Assembly (NCBI RefSeq): GCF_900156515.1
Contig: NZ_FTNU01000014.1
Location: 1-62,719, forward strand
Length of the DNA stretch: 62,719 nt
DNA from: Moraxella cuniculi DSM 21768
Lineage (GTDB): Bacteria > Pseudomonadota > Gammaproteobacteria > Pseudomonadales > Moraxellaceae
Direction of reading: 5' to 3'
Below the pieces are notes generated by a model. The model had not been told where the DNA came from, made no database searches, and was given only the letters and a program-made list of their open reading frames with translations. The position numbers and the translations under genes are program-made. Shown here in pieces: positions 50,162 through 59,005 of the stretch (positions are counted from its first letter, which is position 1; each line of letters starts with the position of its first letter).

Positions 50162-51451
50162 CTAGCGATTGGCTCGCTTGATAAACTGCCTTATCACAAA
50201 GGGCATTTTGGCAATCTGATGGCTGCATTCACTACGCAAATAACGCAGCATGGCAACATCAGCCAAGCCTGATGCGTAGGCAAAATGAATCAAAGAAAAG
50301 CTGTGCATCATCAGCTCATTATGGCTCTTTGTCGCTCGCTGATAATCGTGCAGCAGCTGTGGGTGCAGAGGTGATTTGTGATGATATTTGTCCACCAATG
50401 CCAAAAACTGTGCCACATCAGACAAACCCAAGTTCAGCCCTTGCCCCGCCAATGGATGCACGCCATGTGCCGCATCGCCAAGCAGTGCCAGCCGACCTTT
50501 ATAATAGCGTTTGGCAGCTTGTGCAGACAGTGGAAAACTTGCCAGCGATTCAAGTTTTGCCACCATGCCCAGTTCATAGCCGCTTGCAAGAGCCAGCCGA
50601 TTTTTTAGCAATGATTCATCACGCTGATACTCAGCAAGATAAGTATCCGCCAACGCTGTCGGCAAGCTCCACACAACCGAATGCCAGCGGTTTGTTTTGT
50701 CATCAGTTGGCAAATGTGCCATCGGCAGCATCGCAAGCGTACCAGTCGGCAGCATTACCTGCCGTGCAGTATTATCATGCGGTTTGTCGGTATAAATAGC
50801 ACAACAAATCGCCTTTTGATGATAATCAAGTGTCGCCAGCCCCACCGCCATCGCTTGACGCACCAGCGAATGCCGACCATCAGCACCCAAAAGCAGCTTT
50901 GCCTGTGCCACCTTATGCGTGCCATGTTGCCGATAGCGAACAATCACCCCATTGCTTCGTTCATCAATCGCCATGCCATCACCAAGTAGCGTTGCGGCAA
51001 ATGCCAAATCAAGCCCATCTGCCAATTTGGCACACTGCCACAATGCCTCATCAAGCACAGATGGTTCCACCATTGAACCAAGCGGCTGACAACGCCCTTG
51101 CTTATTATCATCACAAAATATCAACTCCCCAAAATCATCACGACCCCAGACCTGCATTTTGTCAAAGTCAGCTTTGCGTTTGACAAGCTGCCAAGCACCC
51201 AGCGTTTCTAATAATGCAATACTGGCACGATTCATTGCATAAACACGAGCATCTCGCACTCCAAGTCGCTGCTGTAAAGTCGCCTCATTTGGCAATGGTT
51301 TATTGTCCAGCAGCAGCACCTGATAGCCACGCTGCACCAATGCAATGGCAGCCACCATGCCAACCACGCCTGCACCGATGATGATGACATCATACAGCTG
51401 TTCTGATGCTTGTAAAATTGCTGCTTTTGCAATGTTAGGTTTGGTGTGCAT
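50162..51451 (-). CDS. UbiH/UbiF/VisC-family FAD-dependent hydroxylase
   Basis: 429 residues. FAD-binding monooxygenase of the ubiquinone-hydroxylase group, acting on the inner membrane side in ubiquinone synthesis. Motifs: YDVIIIGAGVVGMVAAIAL (GxGxxG), AKLLLGADGRHSLVRQAM (DG motif), and RLALLGDAAHGVHPLAGQG (GD motif) followed by LNLGLSDVAQFLAL. Which ring position it hydroxylates (UbiF, UbiH or UbiI role) cannot be decided here. Stands alone between the LysO gene and glnA. Confidence 0.88.
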   Translation of the reverse strand: MHTKPNIAKAAILQASEQLYDVIIIGAGVVGMVAAIALVQRGYQVLLLDNKPLPNEATLQQRLGVRDARVYAMNRASIALLETLGAWQLVKRKADFDKMQVWGRDDFGELIFCDDNKQGRCQPLGSMVEPSVLDEALWQCAKLADGLDLAFAATLLGDGMAIDERSNGVIVRYRQHGTHKVAQAKLLLGADGRHSLVRQAMAVGLATLDYHQKAICCAIYTDKPHDNTARQVMLPTGTLAMLPMAHLPTDDKTNRWHSVVWSLPTALADTYLAEYQRDESLLKNRLALASGYELGMVAKLESLASFPLSAQAAKRYYKGRLALLGDAAHGVHPLAGQGLNLGLSDVAQFLALVDKYHHKSPLHPQLLHDYQRATKSHNELMMHSFSLIHFAYASGLADVAMLRYLRSECSHQIAKMPFVIRQFIKRANR

Positions 51452-51561
51452 ACTGTCTGTCTACTTATCGGTTTAATTTTCATGATGATTTGGCAATGAT
51501 TAATCAACATTGCCACAAGCTGCATTGTAGCCGAAATTGGTAAATTTTGCAGAAAAATCTT

Positions 51562-51591
51562 AAAAAAATACCCCAAACACAAGGCTTGGGG
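51562..51591 (-). terminator. intrinsic terminator after glnA
   Basis: Minus strand CCCCAAGC, 5-base loop, GTTTGGGG (one wobble pair) followed by TATTTTTTT. It lies 16 bases past the glnA stop. Confidence 0.9.
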
Positions 51592-51606
51592 TACAGACTG
51601 TCTGCA

Positions 51607-53019
51607 TTAGCAGCGATAATACAAATCAAACTCCAACGGATGCACCGCTTCGTTTAATTTTTGCACTTCTTGCATTTTTAGCTCAATATAAGCATCAATC
51701 ATCTCTTTGCTGAACACATCGCCTTTTAACAAAAACGCATGGTCATCTTTTAGAGCATTTAGAGCTGTCTCAAGATTTTCGGCGACAGTTGGAATTTGTG
51801 CCTCTTCTTCAGGTGGCAAATCATATAGGTTTTTATCCGCTGCCTCGCCCGGATTGATTTTATTTTCGATACCGTCAATTCCCGCCATCAACAATGCCGC
51901 AAAGCACAAATATGGGTTTGCTGCAGGGTCAGGGAAACGCACCTCAATACGCACAGCTTTTGGGCTTGAGACATGAGGAATACGAATCGATGCCGAGCGG
52001 TTTGATGCCGAATACGCAAGTTTGATCGGTGCCTCAAAGTGTGGCACAAGTCGCTTGTAGCTATTGACAGTTGGGTTGGTGATGGCGTTTAATGCACGAG
52101 CATGCTTGATGACACCACCGATAAAATGTAGTGCAGTGGTTGATAGACCTGCATATTCATCGCCAGAGAAAGTATTGACACCGTCTTTGGCGATAGAGAT
52201 ATGCACATGCATACCAGAGCCATTATCACCAACGATTGGCTTGGGCATAAAAGTGGCAGTTTTGCCAAATTGATTGGCAACATTTTGTACCACATACTTA
52301 AACTGCTGCACTTCGTCGGCTTTTTTTACTAAGGTGTTAAATGACACACCAATCTCCAGCTGTCCTGAAGCAACTTCGTGATGATGCACCTCAACACGCC
52401 CCTCGCCCATGATATCTTCAAGGCGATCGCACATCACTGCACGCATTTCATGATAATGATCCACAGGCGGTGTTACTGCATACGCACCTTTGACATGGGG
52501 ACGCTGACCATTATTGCCCCATGGATAGTCTTTGTTGGTTGACCATGCAGCCGCTTCGGCAACGATGACATTTCTTGCACCTGACTGGTCAATATCCCAT
52601 TTTACCTCGTCAAATACAAAAAATTCAGGCTCAGGGCCAAAAAATGCCGTATCGCCAATTCCTGTTGATTTAAGATAAGTTTCGGCACGGCGAGCGATGG
52701 AACGCGGATCTTTTTCGTAGCCTTGCAAAGTGGCAGGTTCGATAACATCACAAGATACCACCACTGTCGGTCTGGATTCAAAAAACGGATCCAAATAAGC
52801 TGAATCTGGATCAGGCAACAAAATCATGTCCGAAGCCTCGATGCCCTTCCAGCCTGCAACTGATGAGCCATCAAACATCTTACCGTCCTCGAGCGTATCC
52901 TCATCAATGCTTGAGGCAGGAAAAGTCAAATGCAGCTCCTTGCCATGCGTATCAGTAAAACGAAAATCCACCCATTTTGCACCTGACGACTCAATTAAGT
53001 CAAACAATTTATTACTCAT
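51607..53019 (-). CDS. glnA: type I glutamine synthetase
   Basis: 470 residues from ATG 53019 (TTGGAG upstream). Makes glutamine from glutamate, ammonia and ATP as a dodecamer. Signatures: [17 protein letters not shown] (beta-grasp), [14 protein letters not shown] (metal), [20 protein letters not shown]-binding [20 protein letters not shown]. The adenylylation tyrosine lies in [10 protein letters not shown], so activity is probably regulated by GlnE. No glnL/glnG two-component genes follow. Confidence 0.97.
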   Translation of the reverse strand: MSNKLFDLIESSGAKWVDFRFTDTHGKELHLTFPASSIDEDTLEDGKMFDGSSVAGWKGIEASDMILLPDPDSAYLDPFFESRPTVVVSCDVIEPATLQGYEKDPRSIARRAETYLKSTGIGDTAFFGPEPEFFVFDEVKWDIDQSGARNVIVAEAAAWSTNKDYPWGNNGQRPHVKGAYAVTPPVDHYHEMRAVMCDRLEDIMGEGRVEVHHHEVASGQLEIGVSFNTLVKKADEVQQFKYVVQNVANQFGKTATFMPKPIVGDNGSGMHVHISIAKDGVNTFSGDEYAGLSTTALHFIGGVIKHARALNAITNPTVNSYKRLVPHFEAPIKLAYSASNRSASIRIPHVSSPKAVRIEVRFPDPAANPYLCFAALLMAGIDGIENKINPGEAADKNLYDLPPEEEAQIPTVAENLETALNALKDDHAFLLKGDVFSKEMIDAYIELKMQEVQKLNEAVHPLEFDLYYRC

Positions 53020-53108
53020 CATCGCTCCAAATATTAACAAACCAATCAACCTAAGCGGCAAATTAAGCAAACTTGCTCAATCGCACTACTGTCAAATTTA
53101 TGCCTATC

Positions 53109-53137
53109 ATGATACGCTTTTTTTTGATAAAGGTAAA
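53109..53137 (-). promoter_or_regulatory. possible glnA promoter
   Basis: Minus strand TTTACC, 17-base spacer, TATCAT, about 90 bases before the glnA ATG. I do not see a convincing sigma-54 site (GG-N10-GC) in this region. Confidence 0.35.
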
Positions 53138-53500
53138 CTTGGATAATCGCACATTTACCAATTATTAATAAAAATAATAAATAATAATAAATTCATCAAT
53201 ATATCAATATAATATCATTAGCATAGAAAATTTTTATCATAAAATACTGATTTTATTATATTTTTATATCTATGATAAAATAAGGTGAATTTTATTATTT
53301 AGTTTATTATGATTGTTTATTTTAAATATATTAATTTATTGGTAAATAAAATGGTTATATCAGTTTAACCAATGAATAAATCAGATAATCATCACCTTTT
53401 TGCATTTGCATGACAATTTGCAAAGTTTTGGGTGCTTGTGGTGTGATTTTGCTTTTGCTTTGATGGTGGCCTTTGCCAATCTGTCAGCCCACCAATCAAC
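53138..53500. other. extremely AT-rich intergenic region upstream of glnA
   Basis: About 360 bases with almost no G or C from 53150 to 53350 (runs of AATAATAAAT, ATATCAATATAATATC). No gene, repeat unit or element end is visible. It may be an upstream activating or nucleoid-protein-bound region for glnA. Confidence 0.5.
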
Positions 53501-53806
53501 TCAATCAGGCAAATCCATCTGACTGGTATCAGGATTTAGCCCAAAATAAAAAATCACCGTCGCCACCAAACTATTGACACCGATAAATGCCCAGTCAAAG
53601 CCTTGATGATTCAGCACAAATCTGCCCAATAACATCGACACCCCAAGCATCACCACAAAGCAGCCAAGCAGATATGCAATCATCACAGGGTGTGTCATGC
53701 TGTCTATTTCGCCTGTTTGGCGTTTTTGGCGGAGCAGTTTGATATTTATCATAAATGCAACAACATACACCACCGAACCCATCAATAAATAGCCCAAAAA
53801 TCCCAT
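53501..53806 (-). CDS. small inner-membrane protein, unknown
   Basis: 101 residues, three membrane helices (YLLMGSVVYVVAFMINIKLL, MIAYLLGCFVVMLGVSMLLG, FIGVNSLVATVIFYFGL) and a short acidic tail (DTSQMDLPD). It follows the lipoprotein gene by four bases on the same strand, so they form an operon. No family recognised. Confidence 0.65.
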   Translation of the reverse strand: MGFLGYLLMGSVVYVVAFMINIKLLRQKRQTGEIDSMTHPVMIAYLLGCFVVMLGVSMLLGRFVLNHQGFDWAFIGVNSLVATVIFYFGLNPDTSQMDLPD

Positions 53807-53810
53807 TGTT

Positions 53811-54356
53811 CTAGCCCTTTTGTGAATTTTTATGGAAATTGTTTATCAAATCAACAGGCGTATCATCGCATGGCACTTGGTAGATGGTATTGACCGCACC
53901 CATCAGCGATACGACATAGCGACTGTCAAGCATTGGATTGGTATTGGCACTGGCTTGGTGAGTTTGTAGCAAAATTAGCATCTTGTCAGCCCGTGCAATC
54001 ACATCACCCGCTACATCAGCTGATGACAAATCAATGCTGTTGGTTGAAAAATATTGCCAGCCCTGTGCCAGAGGCAACACTTCCAGCTTTTCAGGATTGT
54101 CCCAAATCGCCTGACTGCCTTTTGGTTCTTTCATTTGCATGACATAACCGCCATTTTGCTGGCTAATCTTGATGGTTGCAGGTGTGTCTTTGTCGATGGT
54201 ATAGCACCCATCAAATACTGTCTCTTCTGCCGCCACGCCAAACTGCTTGTTCTTTTGTGCGTTTTCGGCTGTTTTTTGGGATTTTTCACACCCTGTTAAA
54301 CCACCCAACAGCAGTGCCATAACCACACTGCCCAATGCAATCACCTGTTTTGTCAT
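53811..54356 (-). CDS. lipoprotein of unknown function
   Basis: 181 residues from ATG 54356, with GGTGAAGAG directly upstream. Signal peptide with lipobox GLTGC (Cys23). The mature part starts EKSQKTAENAQKNKQFGVAA and continues as a small soluble domain with two further cysteines (FDGCYTI and YQVPCDD), which could pair. No domain recognised. First gene of a two-gene unit with the small membrane protein at 53501. Confidence 0.7.
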   Translation of the reverse strand: MTKQVIALGSVVMALLLGGLTGCEKSQKTAENAQKNKQFGVAAEETVFDGCYTIDKDTPATIKISQQNGGYVMQMKEPKGSQAIWDNPEKLEVLPLAQGWQYFSTNSIDLSSADVAGDVIARADKMLILLQTHQASANTNPMLDSRYVVSLMGAVNTIYQVPCDDTPVDLINNFHKNSQKG

Positions 54357-54505
54357 CTCTTCACCCTGCCAAAAAACTCTATTGTACTGATAATTGATGA
54401 TTTTGGCTAGATTTTTAGCACAATTATGCCGAAAAATCACTGGCAAAGTTTCACAAAGTTAAGTAAAATGTTGTCAAATAACCCAACCAAATTTAATCAC
54501 TTAGC

Positions 54506-56107
54506 ATGAATACCACCCCTTATCGCCTGTCTGTTGTGATGATTGTCAAAAACGAGGCAAAAAACCTTGCCATCTCATTGCCAGCCTTGACTGGGCTTGC
54601 TGATGAGATTGTCGTGCTTGACAGTGGCAGCACCGATAACAGCCGCCAGATTGTTGAAAAGTTTGGTGGCAAATGGTTTGTCAATACCGATTGGCAAGGT
54701 TTTGGGCGACAACGACAAATCGCCCAAAGTTATGCAACAGGCGACTGGATTTTGGCATTGGACGCCGATGAAGAAATCACCGATGAGCTTAGATATAGTA
54801 TTTTAGCAGCCATCAAACAAAAACCTGAAAATACAGTCTATGGCATCAAGCGAATAGATTGTATTTTTGGGCATGAGATTGACAATCGATTTTGGGCAAT
54901 TAAGGCACATTGGCGACTCTATCCCAAGCACTTTGGCTACAATGATAACTTGGTGCATGAATCGGTGGTGCTAAACAATGCCAAAACCGCCACCTTGTCA
55001 GGTTTTGTGCGTCATCATACCGCTGATACGCCACTGTTTTGGCTCACAAAACGCCTAGAATATGCCAAAGCATGGGCTGATGACCGCCATGCACAAGGCA
55101 AAAAAGGCAAATTTAGTAAAGTTGTGCTAAACCCTATTTGGGCATTTTTTAAACAATATCTGCTTGATGGTCGTTTTTTGCAGGGGCGTTATGGGTTGAT
55201 TTATTCCTTGCTTTTTACTCAATATACTTTTAATAAATATGCAATATTATACGACTTAACTCACAATCAAGCCGAGCAAGCGTTTATTGATTATACACAA
55301 CAAGCAAAGCAGCTGATTACGCCTGACCTCTCCAAAAAACAAGCCACCTTATCACTGGTGATGATTGTCAAAAACGAAAGCAAGCATTTGGCGGCGTGCT
55401 TAGACACAGTGCATGATATTGTTGATGAAATTGTGATTTTGGACAGTGGCAGTACCGATAACACCCGTGAGATTGCCGAGCGTTTTGGGGCAAAATGGTT
55501 TGTTAATACCGACTGGCAGGGTTTTGGCCGTCAGCGTCAGCTTGCCCAGAGTTATGCCAGCAGTGACTATGTGCTGGTGCTTGATGCTGATGAGCGTCTG
55601 GATCAGACTTTGCGAGAGTCCATCGTCGCTGTGCTAAATCAGCCTGTGCAAACCGATAAAGTCTTTGATATTTCTCGTATTAATACTTTTTGTGGTGTGG
55701 AAATTCAGCCACGCCAGTGGTACACTGACAAACTGGCACGACTGTATGCCAATGCTCATTTTAAATATTCCAACCTAGAAGTGCATGAATCGCTTGATCA
55801 AAAAGGTGTGCCAAGTGAGCGATTGGCAGGTTATTTACCACATATCACCAACGACAACCTACACCATTTTTTGCAAAAAAATATCCGCTACAGCCATGAC
55901 TGGGCAAGCGAAAAACACCATCAGGGCAAGATGGTTGGCATTATGGGTATTTTATTGCGATCGTGGTTTTCGTTCATTCGTGAATATCTGATTCGTGCTG
56001 ATTTTACAGGCGGTGCCTATGGCTATATTTTGGCATTTGCTTCGCTAGGCTATACGATGGATAAATATATCATGCTATGGCAGAAAAATAGGGAAAGTCG
56101 CTCATGA
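54506..56107 (+). CDS. lgt3: tandem-domain GT2 LOS glucosyltransferase, Lgt3-like
   Basis: 533 residues made of two related LgtF/WaaE-type GT2 domains. Domain 1 (about 7-250) has LSVVMIVKNEAKNLAISLPA, VLDSGSTDN, and the metal-binding LALDADEE. Domain 2 (about 283-530) repeats LSLVMIVKNESKHLAACLD, ILDSGSTDN, WFVNTDWQGFGRQRQ and LVLDADER. This double architecture is known from Moraxella Lgt3, which adds several glucose units to the Kdo-linked LOS inner core; equivalence is inferred from layout. The stop overlaps the start of the next gene (ATGA), so they are coupled. First gene of the LOS cluster. Confidence 0.9.
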   Translation: MNTTPYRLSVVMIVKNEAKNLAISLPALTGLADEIVVLDSGSTDNSRQIVEKFGGKWFVNTDWQGFGRQRQIAQSYATGDWILALDADEEITDELRYSILAAIKQKPENTVYGIKRIDCIFGHEIDNRFWAIKAHWRLYPKHFGYNDNLVHESVVLNNAKTATLSGFVRHHTADTPLFWLTKRLEYAKAWADDRHAQGKKGKFSKVVLNPIWAFFKQYLLDGRFLQGRYGLIYSLLFTQYTFNKYAILYDLTHNQAEQAFIDYTQQAKQLITPDLSKKQATLSLVMIVKNESKHLAACLDTVHDIVDEIVILDSGSTDNTREIAERFGAKWFVNTDWQGFGRQRQLAQSYASSDYVLVLDADERLDQTLRESIVAVLNQPVQTDKVFDISRINTFCGVEIQPRQWYTDKLARLYANAHFKYSNLEVHESLDQKGVPSERLAGYLPHITNDNLHHFLQKNIRYSHDWASEKHHQGKMVGIMGILLRSWFSFIREYLIRADFTGGAYGYILAFASLGYTMDKYIMLWQKNRESRS

Positions 56108-56886
56108 AAAATTATGTCATTAGCACCGACCACGCCAGCGAACGCCGTCAGCACATCAGCCAAGAATTTGCTGCACAAGGAATTGCATTTGAGTTTTTTA
56201 CAGCAATTATACCTGCTCAAATCGCCGAACTGTCAGAGCGTTTTGATATCAACCTGAGCAACAATCAACGACTGTCGCCAGAAGAAAAAGCCTGTTTTTT
56301 TAGCCATCTTAGCCTGTGGCAAAAAATGCTTGATGAAAATATTGAGTATATGGCCATTTTTGAAGATGATGTTCATCTGGGTGAAAAAGCACACTTATTT
56401 TTGAATAATGACGACTGGCTTGACTTGCTTGACTTTCATCTAATAAAGCTGGAAACTTGGCAAGAGCTGGTACATATCGGAAAGCCCCTGCTGTCAATGC
56501 ATAAGCGTGATTTTAGCCGCCTAAAAAGCTGCCATGTCGGTATGGCTGCCTATATCATACACAAAAGTGCCATTGCACCCATCTTACATTTTATTCGCAA
56601 TCTCCCCGACCACGAACGCTTTGCCATTGACCATGTGATTTTTGATGCCTTATTAAATACCCTAAATACTTGGCAAATGCACCCTGCCTTGGCAATCCAA
56701 GCAGACAGACTGCTTGACACAAATCAAGCAACCAAACTCCCAAGCCAGATTAATCAAGGACGAAAAAACAACAGCTTTATCTACATAGCCAATGATAGCA
56801 ATGCCAAAAAACTAAAAAAGTTCTTTCGCAGAATTTATCGCAGTATTGGCAAACGCACTTTTTATCAGCGAATTCCTTTTCGATAA
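56104..56886 (+). CDS. GT25-family LOS glycosyltransferase
   Basis: 260 residues. KNYVISTDHASERRQHISQE at the N-terminus, EEKACFFSHLSLWQKMLDE, and the metal-binding acidic motif AIFEDDVHLGEKA are hallmarks of the LgtB/LgtE group of galactosyltransferases. FAIDHVIFDAL is a further conserved segment. Overlaps the Lgt3-like gene by four bases, so it is translated with it and probably extends a branch on the LOS core. Tail is basic (KKLKKFFRRIYRSIGKR), suggesting membrane-surface binding. Confidence 0.87.
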   Translation: MKNYVISTDHASERRQHISQEFAAQGIAFEFFTAIIPAQIAELSERFDINLSNNQRLSPEEKACFFSHLSLWQKMLDENIEYMAIFEDDVHLGEKAHLFLNNDDWLDLLDFHLIKLETWQELVHIGKPLLSMHKRDFSRLKSCHVGMAAYIIHKSAIAPILHFIRNLPDHERFAIDHVIFDALLNTLNTWQMHPALAIQADRLLDTNQATKLPSQINQGRKNNSFIYIANDSNAKKLKKFFRRIYRSIGKRTFYQRIPFR

Positions 56887-56904
56887 TCCAAGCAGCCAAT
56901 CAGA

Positions 56905-57891
56905 CTAATCATCAACCATTGCCAAGCGTGCTTTGATATTGGCTTTGGATTTTGGACGCTGCTTATTTAAGCTCTCGCCAGCAAGCACTTTTTCATAGCA
57001 CTCGATATAGCCTTTTGACATAGCCAAATGATCAAAATACCGCTTCGCATGCTCATGACAAGCCCGTCTGTCAAATTTATCAATTCTGCCAACCGCCTCT
57101 GTCAATGTCGCATAACTGTCAGACAACAAGCCAATATTCTCTTGGCTAATGATGTCAGGCATCGCCCCAAATGGCGTAGCAAAAACAGGACAGCCCAGAT
57201 ACAAACTCTCAATAATCGCCAAACCAAATGGCTCATGCCACAGCACAGGGAATATCAACCCAGCAGAATTGCGTACCAGTTCATTTTTTTTAACGCCACC
57301 AACCATGCCATGAAATGTCAGCTGTGATGACAAATAAAAATAAGGATTGCGTTTTAGATTAAAGCGTTTGCCGCCCAAGATATGTAATGGCATATTGGCG
57401 TTTTTGGCAATTTTTACTGCACCTTGCAGGTTCTTGATACGCCAAGTCGCCTTTGCCAAAAAATGTACATAATTCTTTGGCTGCTCCAGATTAGGTTCAC
57501 CATAATCCGCCCAATACAACCCATTATGCACATAGCAACTGGCTTGATAATTGTAGGCATGCTGACGCGACAGATAGATTGTATTGATATTAAATTCCTG
57601 CACCACCTCACTGTTGCTATGCTCAGTACAGACATAAGGCGTATCCAAATCACCGTCATAAGCAAAATGAAAATGCACAATATCCGCCCAGCCTTGCACT
57701 TGACTCTCCAGTGGTTTTGAGTCGTCAAATAACATGGCATCAGGGTGGCGACTTGGGTGTTTGGTCATGAATTTAACTTCATGCCCCAGTTGTTTTTGTC
57801 CTTGATATAATGCCCAAAGCACACGCTCTGTGCCGCCATAATCATTTGGCGGGATTGGTAAACTGGTTAATAATACATGTAAAATTTTCAT
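56905..57891 (-). CDS. GT4-family glycosyltransferase, paralog A
   Basis: 328 residues from ATG 57891 (two ATGs and a TTG are adjacent). GT-B enzyme: N-terminal LHVLLTSLPIPPNDYGGTER, GWADIVHFHFAYD; C-terminal FHGMVGGVKKNELVRNSAGL, PVLWHEPFGLAIIESLYLG, CPVFATPFGAMPDI with the EPFGLAIIE donor-binding motif. Probably transfers a sugar to LOS or another envelope glycan. It runs opposite to the flanking GT25 genes and is a close paralog of the next gene, sharing an identical 177-base block in the 5' part. Its basic C-terminus (NKQRPKSKANIKARL) is polar and variable. Confidence 0.85.
   Translation of the reverse strand: MKILHVLLTSLPIPPNDYGGTERVLWALYQGQKQLGHEVKFMTKHPSRHPDAMLFDDSKPLESQVQGWADIVHFHFAYDGDLDTPYVCTEHSNSEVVQEFNINTIYLSRQHAYNYQASCYVHNGLYWADYGEPNLEQPKNYVHFLAKATWRIKNLQGAVKIAKNANMPLHILGGKRFNLKRNPYFYLSSQLTFHGMVGGVKKNELVRNSAGLIFPVLWHEPFGLAIIESLYLGCPVFATPFGAMPDIISQENIGLLSDSYATLTEAVGRIDKFDRRACHEHAKRYFDHLAMSKGYIECYEKVLAGESLNKQRPKSKANIKARLAMVDD
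57664..57840. repeat. 177-bp identical block, copy 1 (in GT4 paralog A)
   Basis: Base-for-base identical to 58697-58873 and in the same orientation, encoding the N-terminal region from YGGTER to the WADIVHFHF segment. Sequence on both sides diverges abruptly. Confidence 0.95.
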
Positions 57892-57925
57892 CATCAATCC
57901 ATTAAATTATCAAGCCCAGCACGCA

Positions 57926-58939
57926 TTACTTTGTCAAAGCAAACTCATAAGGCAAAGTTATATCAAGCCTTGGTTCATGCTGATGTAACGGCTGACCATT
58001 CATAACTTTTTCATAATATTTTAAATAATTTTTACTCATTGCCAAATGGTTAAAGGTCTCTTTGGCGTATTCATGGCAGCGTTTTCGGCTAAACTGCCCT
58101 ATATTTTTTAGGACATCTATCATCACAGATTTGCTCTGTGTGCTGACGCCAACTTCGGGGATAATCAGCTCTGGCAACGAACCACAATGACTACCAATCA
58201 CAGGACAGCCCAAATACAAGCTCTCAATCATCGCCAATCCAAATGCCTCGTAATTTAGCACAGGGAAAATTAGGGCTGATGAATTGCGAATGATGTGATT
58301 TTTTGACTCGCCACCCATCATACCATGAAAAGTCAAATCATTGCCCCAGTAAAAATAAGGGTGATATTTGCCATCTTTACGCCATTTTAGACAATATCGC
58401 CGACTGCCAATGACTTGAAGTTTTGTCTTTGCTTGGCGTGCGATATCAATGCTGTCTTTTAGATTTTTATCCTTGTATTTGGCATTTGCCAAAAAATGGG
58501 CATAATCACTGGTTGCGGTCAGGTTCGGCTTACCATAATCCTCCCAGTACAAACCGTTATAAACATAAGCCTCGCCTCCGCTGCGTTCGGCGTGTAATTT
58601 ACCCAAAAAAATGGTATTTTTGGGAAAGCTGGCAGGCGTGATTTGCTGATTATGCGTTGTGCAGACAAACGGCGTATCCATCTGACCACGATACAAAAAA
58701 TGAAAATGCACAATATCCGCCCAGCCTTGCACTTGACTCTCCAGTGGTTTTGAGTCGTCAAATAACATGGCATCAGGGTGGCGACTTGGGTGTTTGGTCA
58801 TGAATTTAACTTCATGCCCCAGTTGTTTTTGTCCTTGATATAATGCCCAAAGCACACGCTCTGTGCCGCCATATTTTGGTGGTGGTATGGGCATGCGTGT
58901 TGGTAATACATGGAGGATTTTCACAGTGCTCTCATTCAT
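57926..58939 (-). CDS. GT4-family glycosyltransferase, paralog B
   Basis: 337 residues from ATG 58939. Same GT-B layout as paralog A: MPIPPPKYGGTERVLWALYQ, GWADIVHFHFLYRG, FHGMMGGESKNHIIRNSSAL, PVLNYEAFGLAMIESLYLGC, and SHCGSLPELI. The EAFGLAMIE motif is the donor-binding EX7E-type element. It differs from paralog A mainly in the middle (acceptor-facing) residues 75-230, which suggests a different acceptor or donor. The two genes form one leftward unit separated by 28 bases. It diverges from the second GT25 gene across a short 66-base promoter gap. Confidence 0.85.
   Translation of the reverse strand: MNESTVKILHVLPTRMPIPPPKYGGTERVLWALYQGQKQLGHEVKFMTKHPSRHPDAMLFDDSKPLESQVQGWADIVHFHFLYRGQMDTPFVCTTHNQQITPASFPKNTIFLGKLHAERSGGEAYVYNGLYWEDYGKPNLTATSDYAHFLANAKYKDKNLKDSIDIARQAKTKLQVIGSRRYCLKWRKDGKYHPYFYWGNDLTFHGMMGGESKNHIIRNSSALIFPVLNYEAFGLAMIESLYLGCPVIGSHCGSLPELIIPEVGVSTQSKSVMIDVLKNIGQFSRKRCHEYAKETFNHLAMSKNYLKYYEKVMNGQPLHQHEPRLDITLPYEFALTK
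58697..58873. repeat. 177-bp identical block, copy 2 (in GT4 paralog B)
   Basis: Second copy of the block at 57664-57840, offset 1033 bases. Identity without even silent changes in otherwise diverged paralogs points to recent gene conversion or duplication. Confidence 0.95.
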
Positions 58940-59005
58940 ACTTGACAAATAGGTCTATTGTGCAATAATAGCACATTTTGGCAAAAAAATCATTGGTGTC
59001 TTAAT

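Noticed and set aside
50046-50228. 60-residue minus-strand open frame after the UbiH gene
   Set aside because: Overlaps the end of the hydroxylase in another frame, has no ribosome binding site and no recognisable features.
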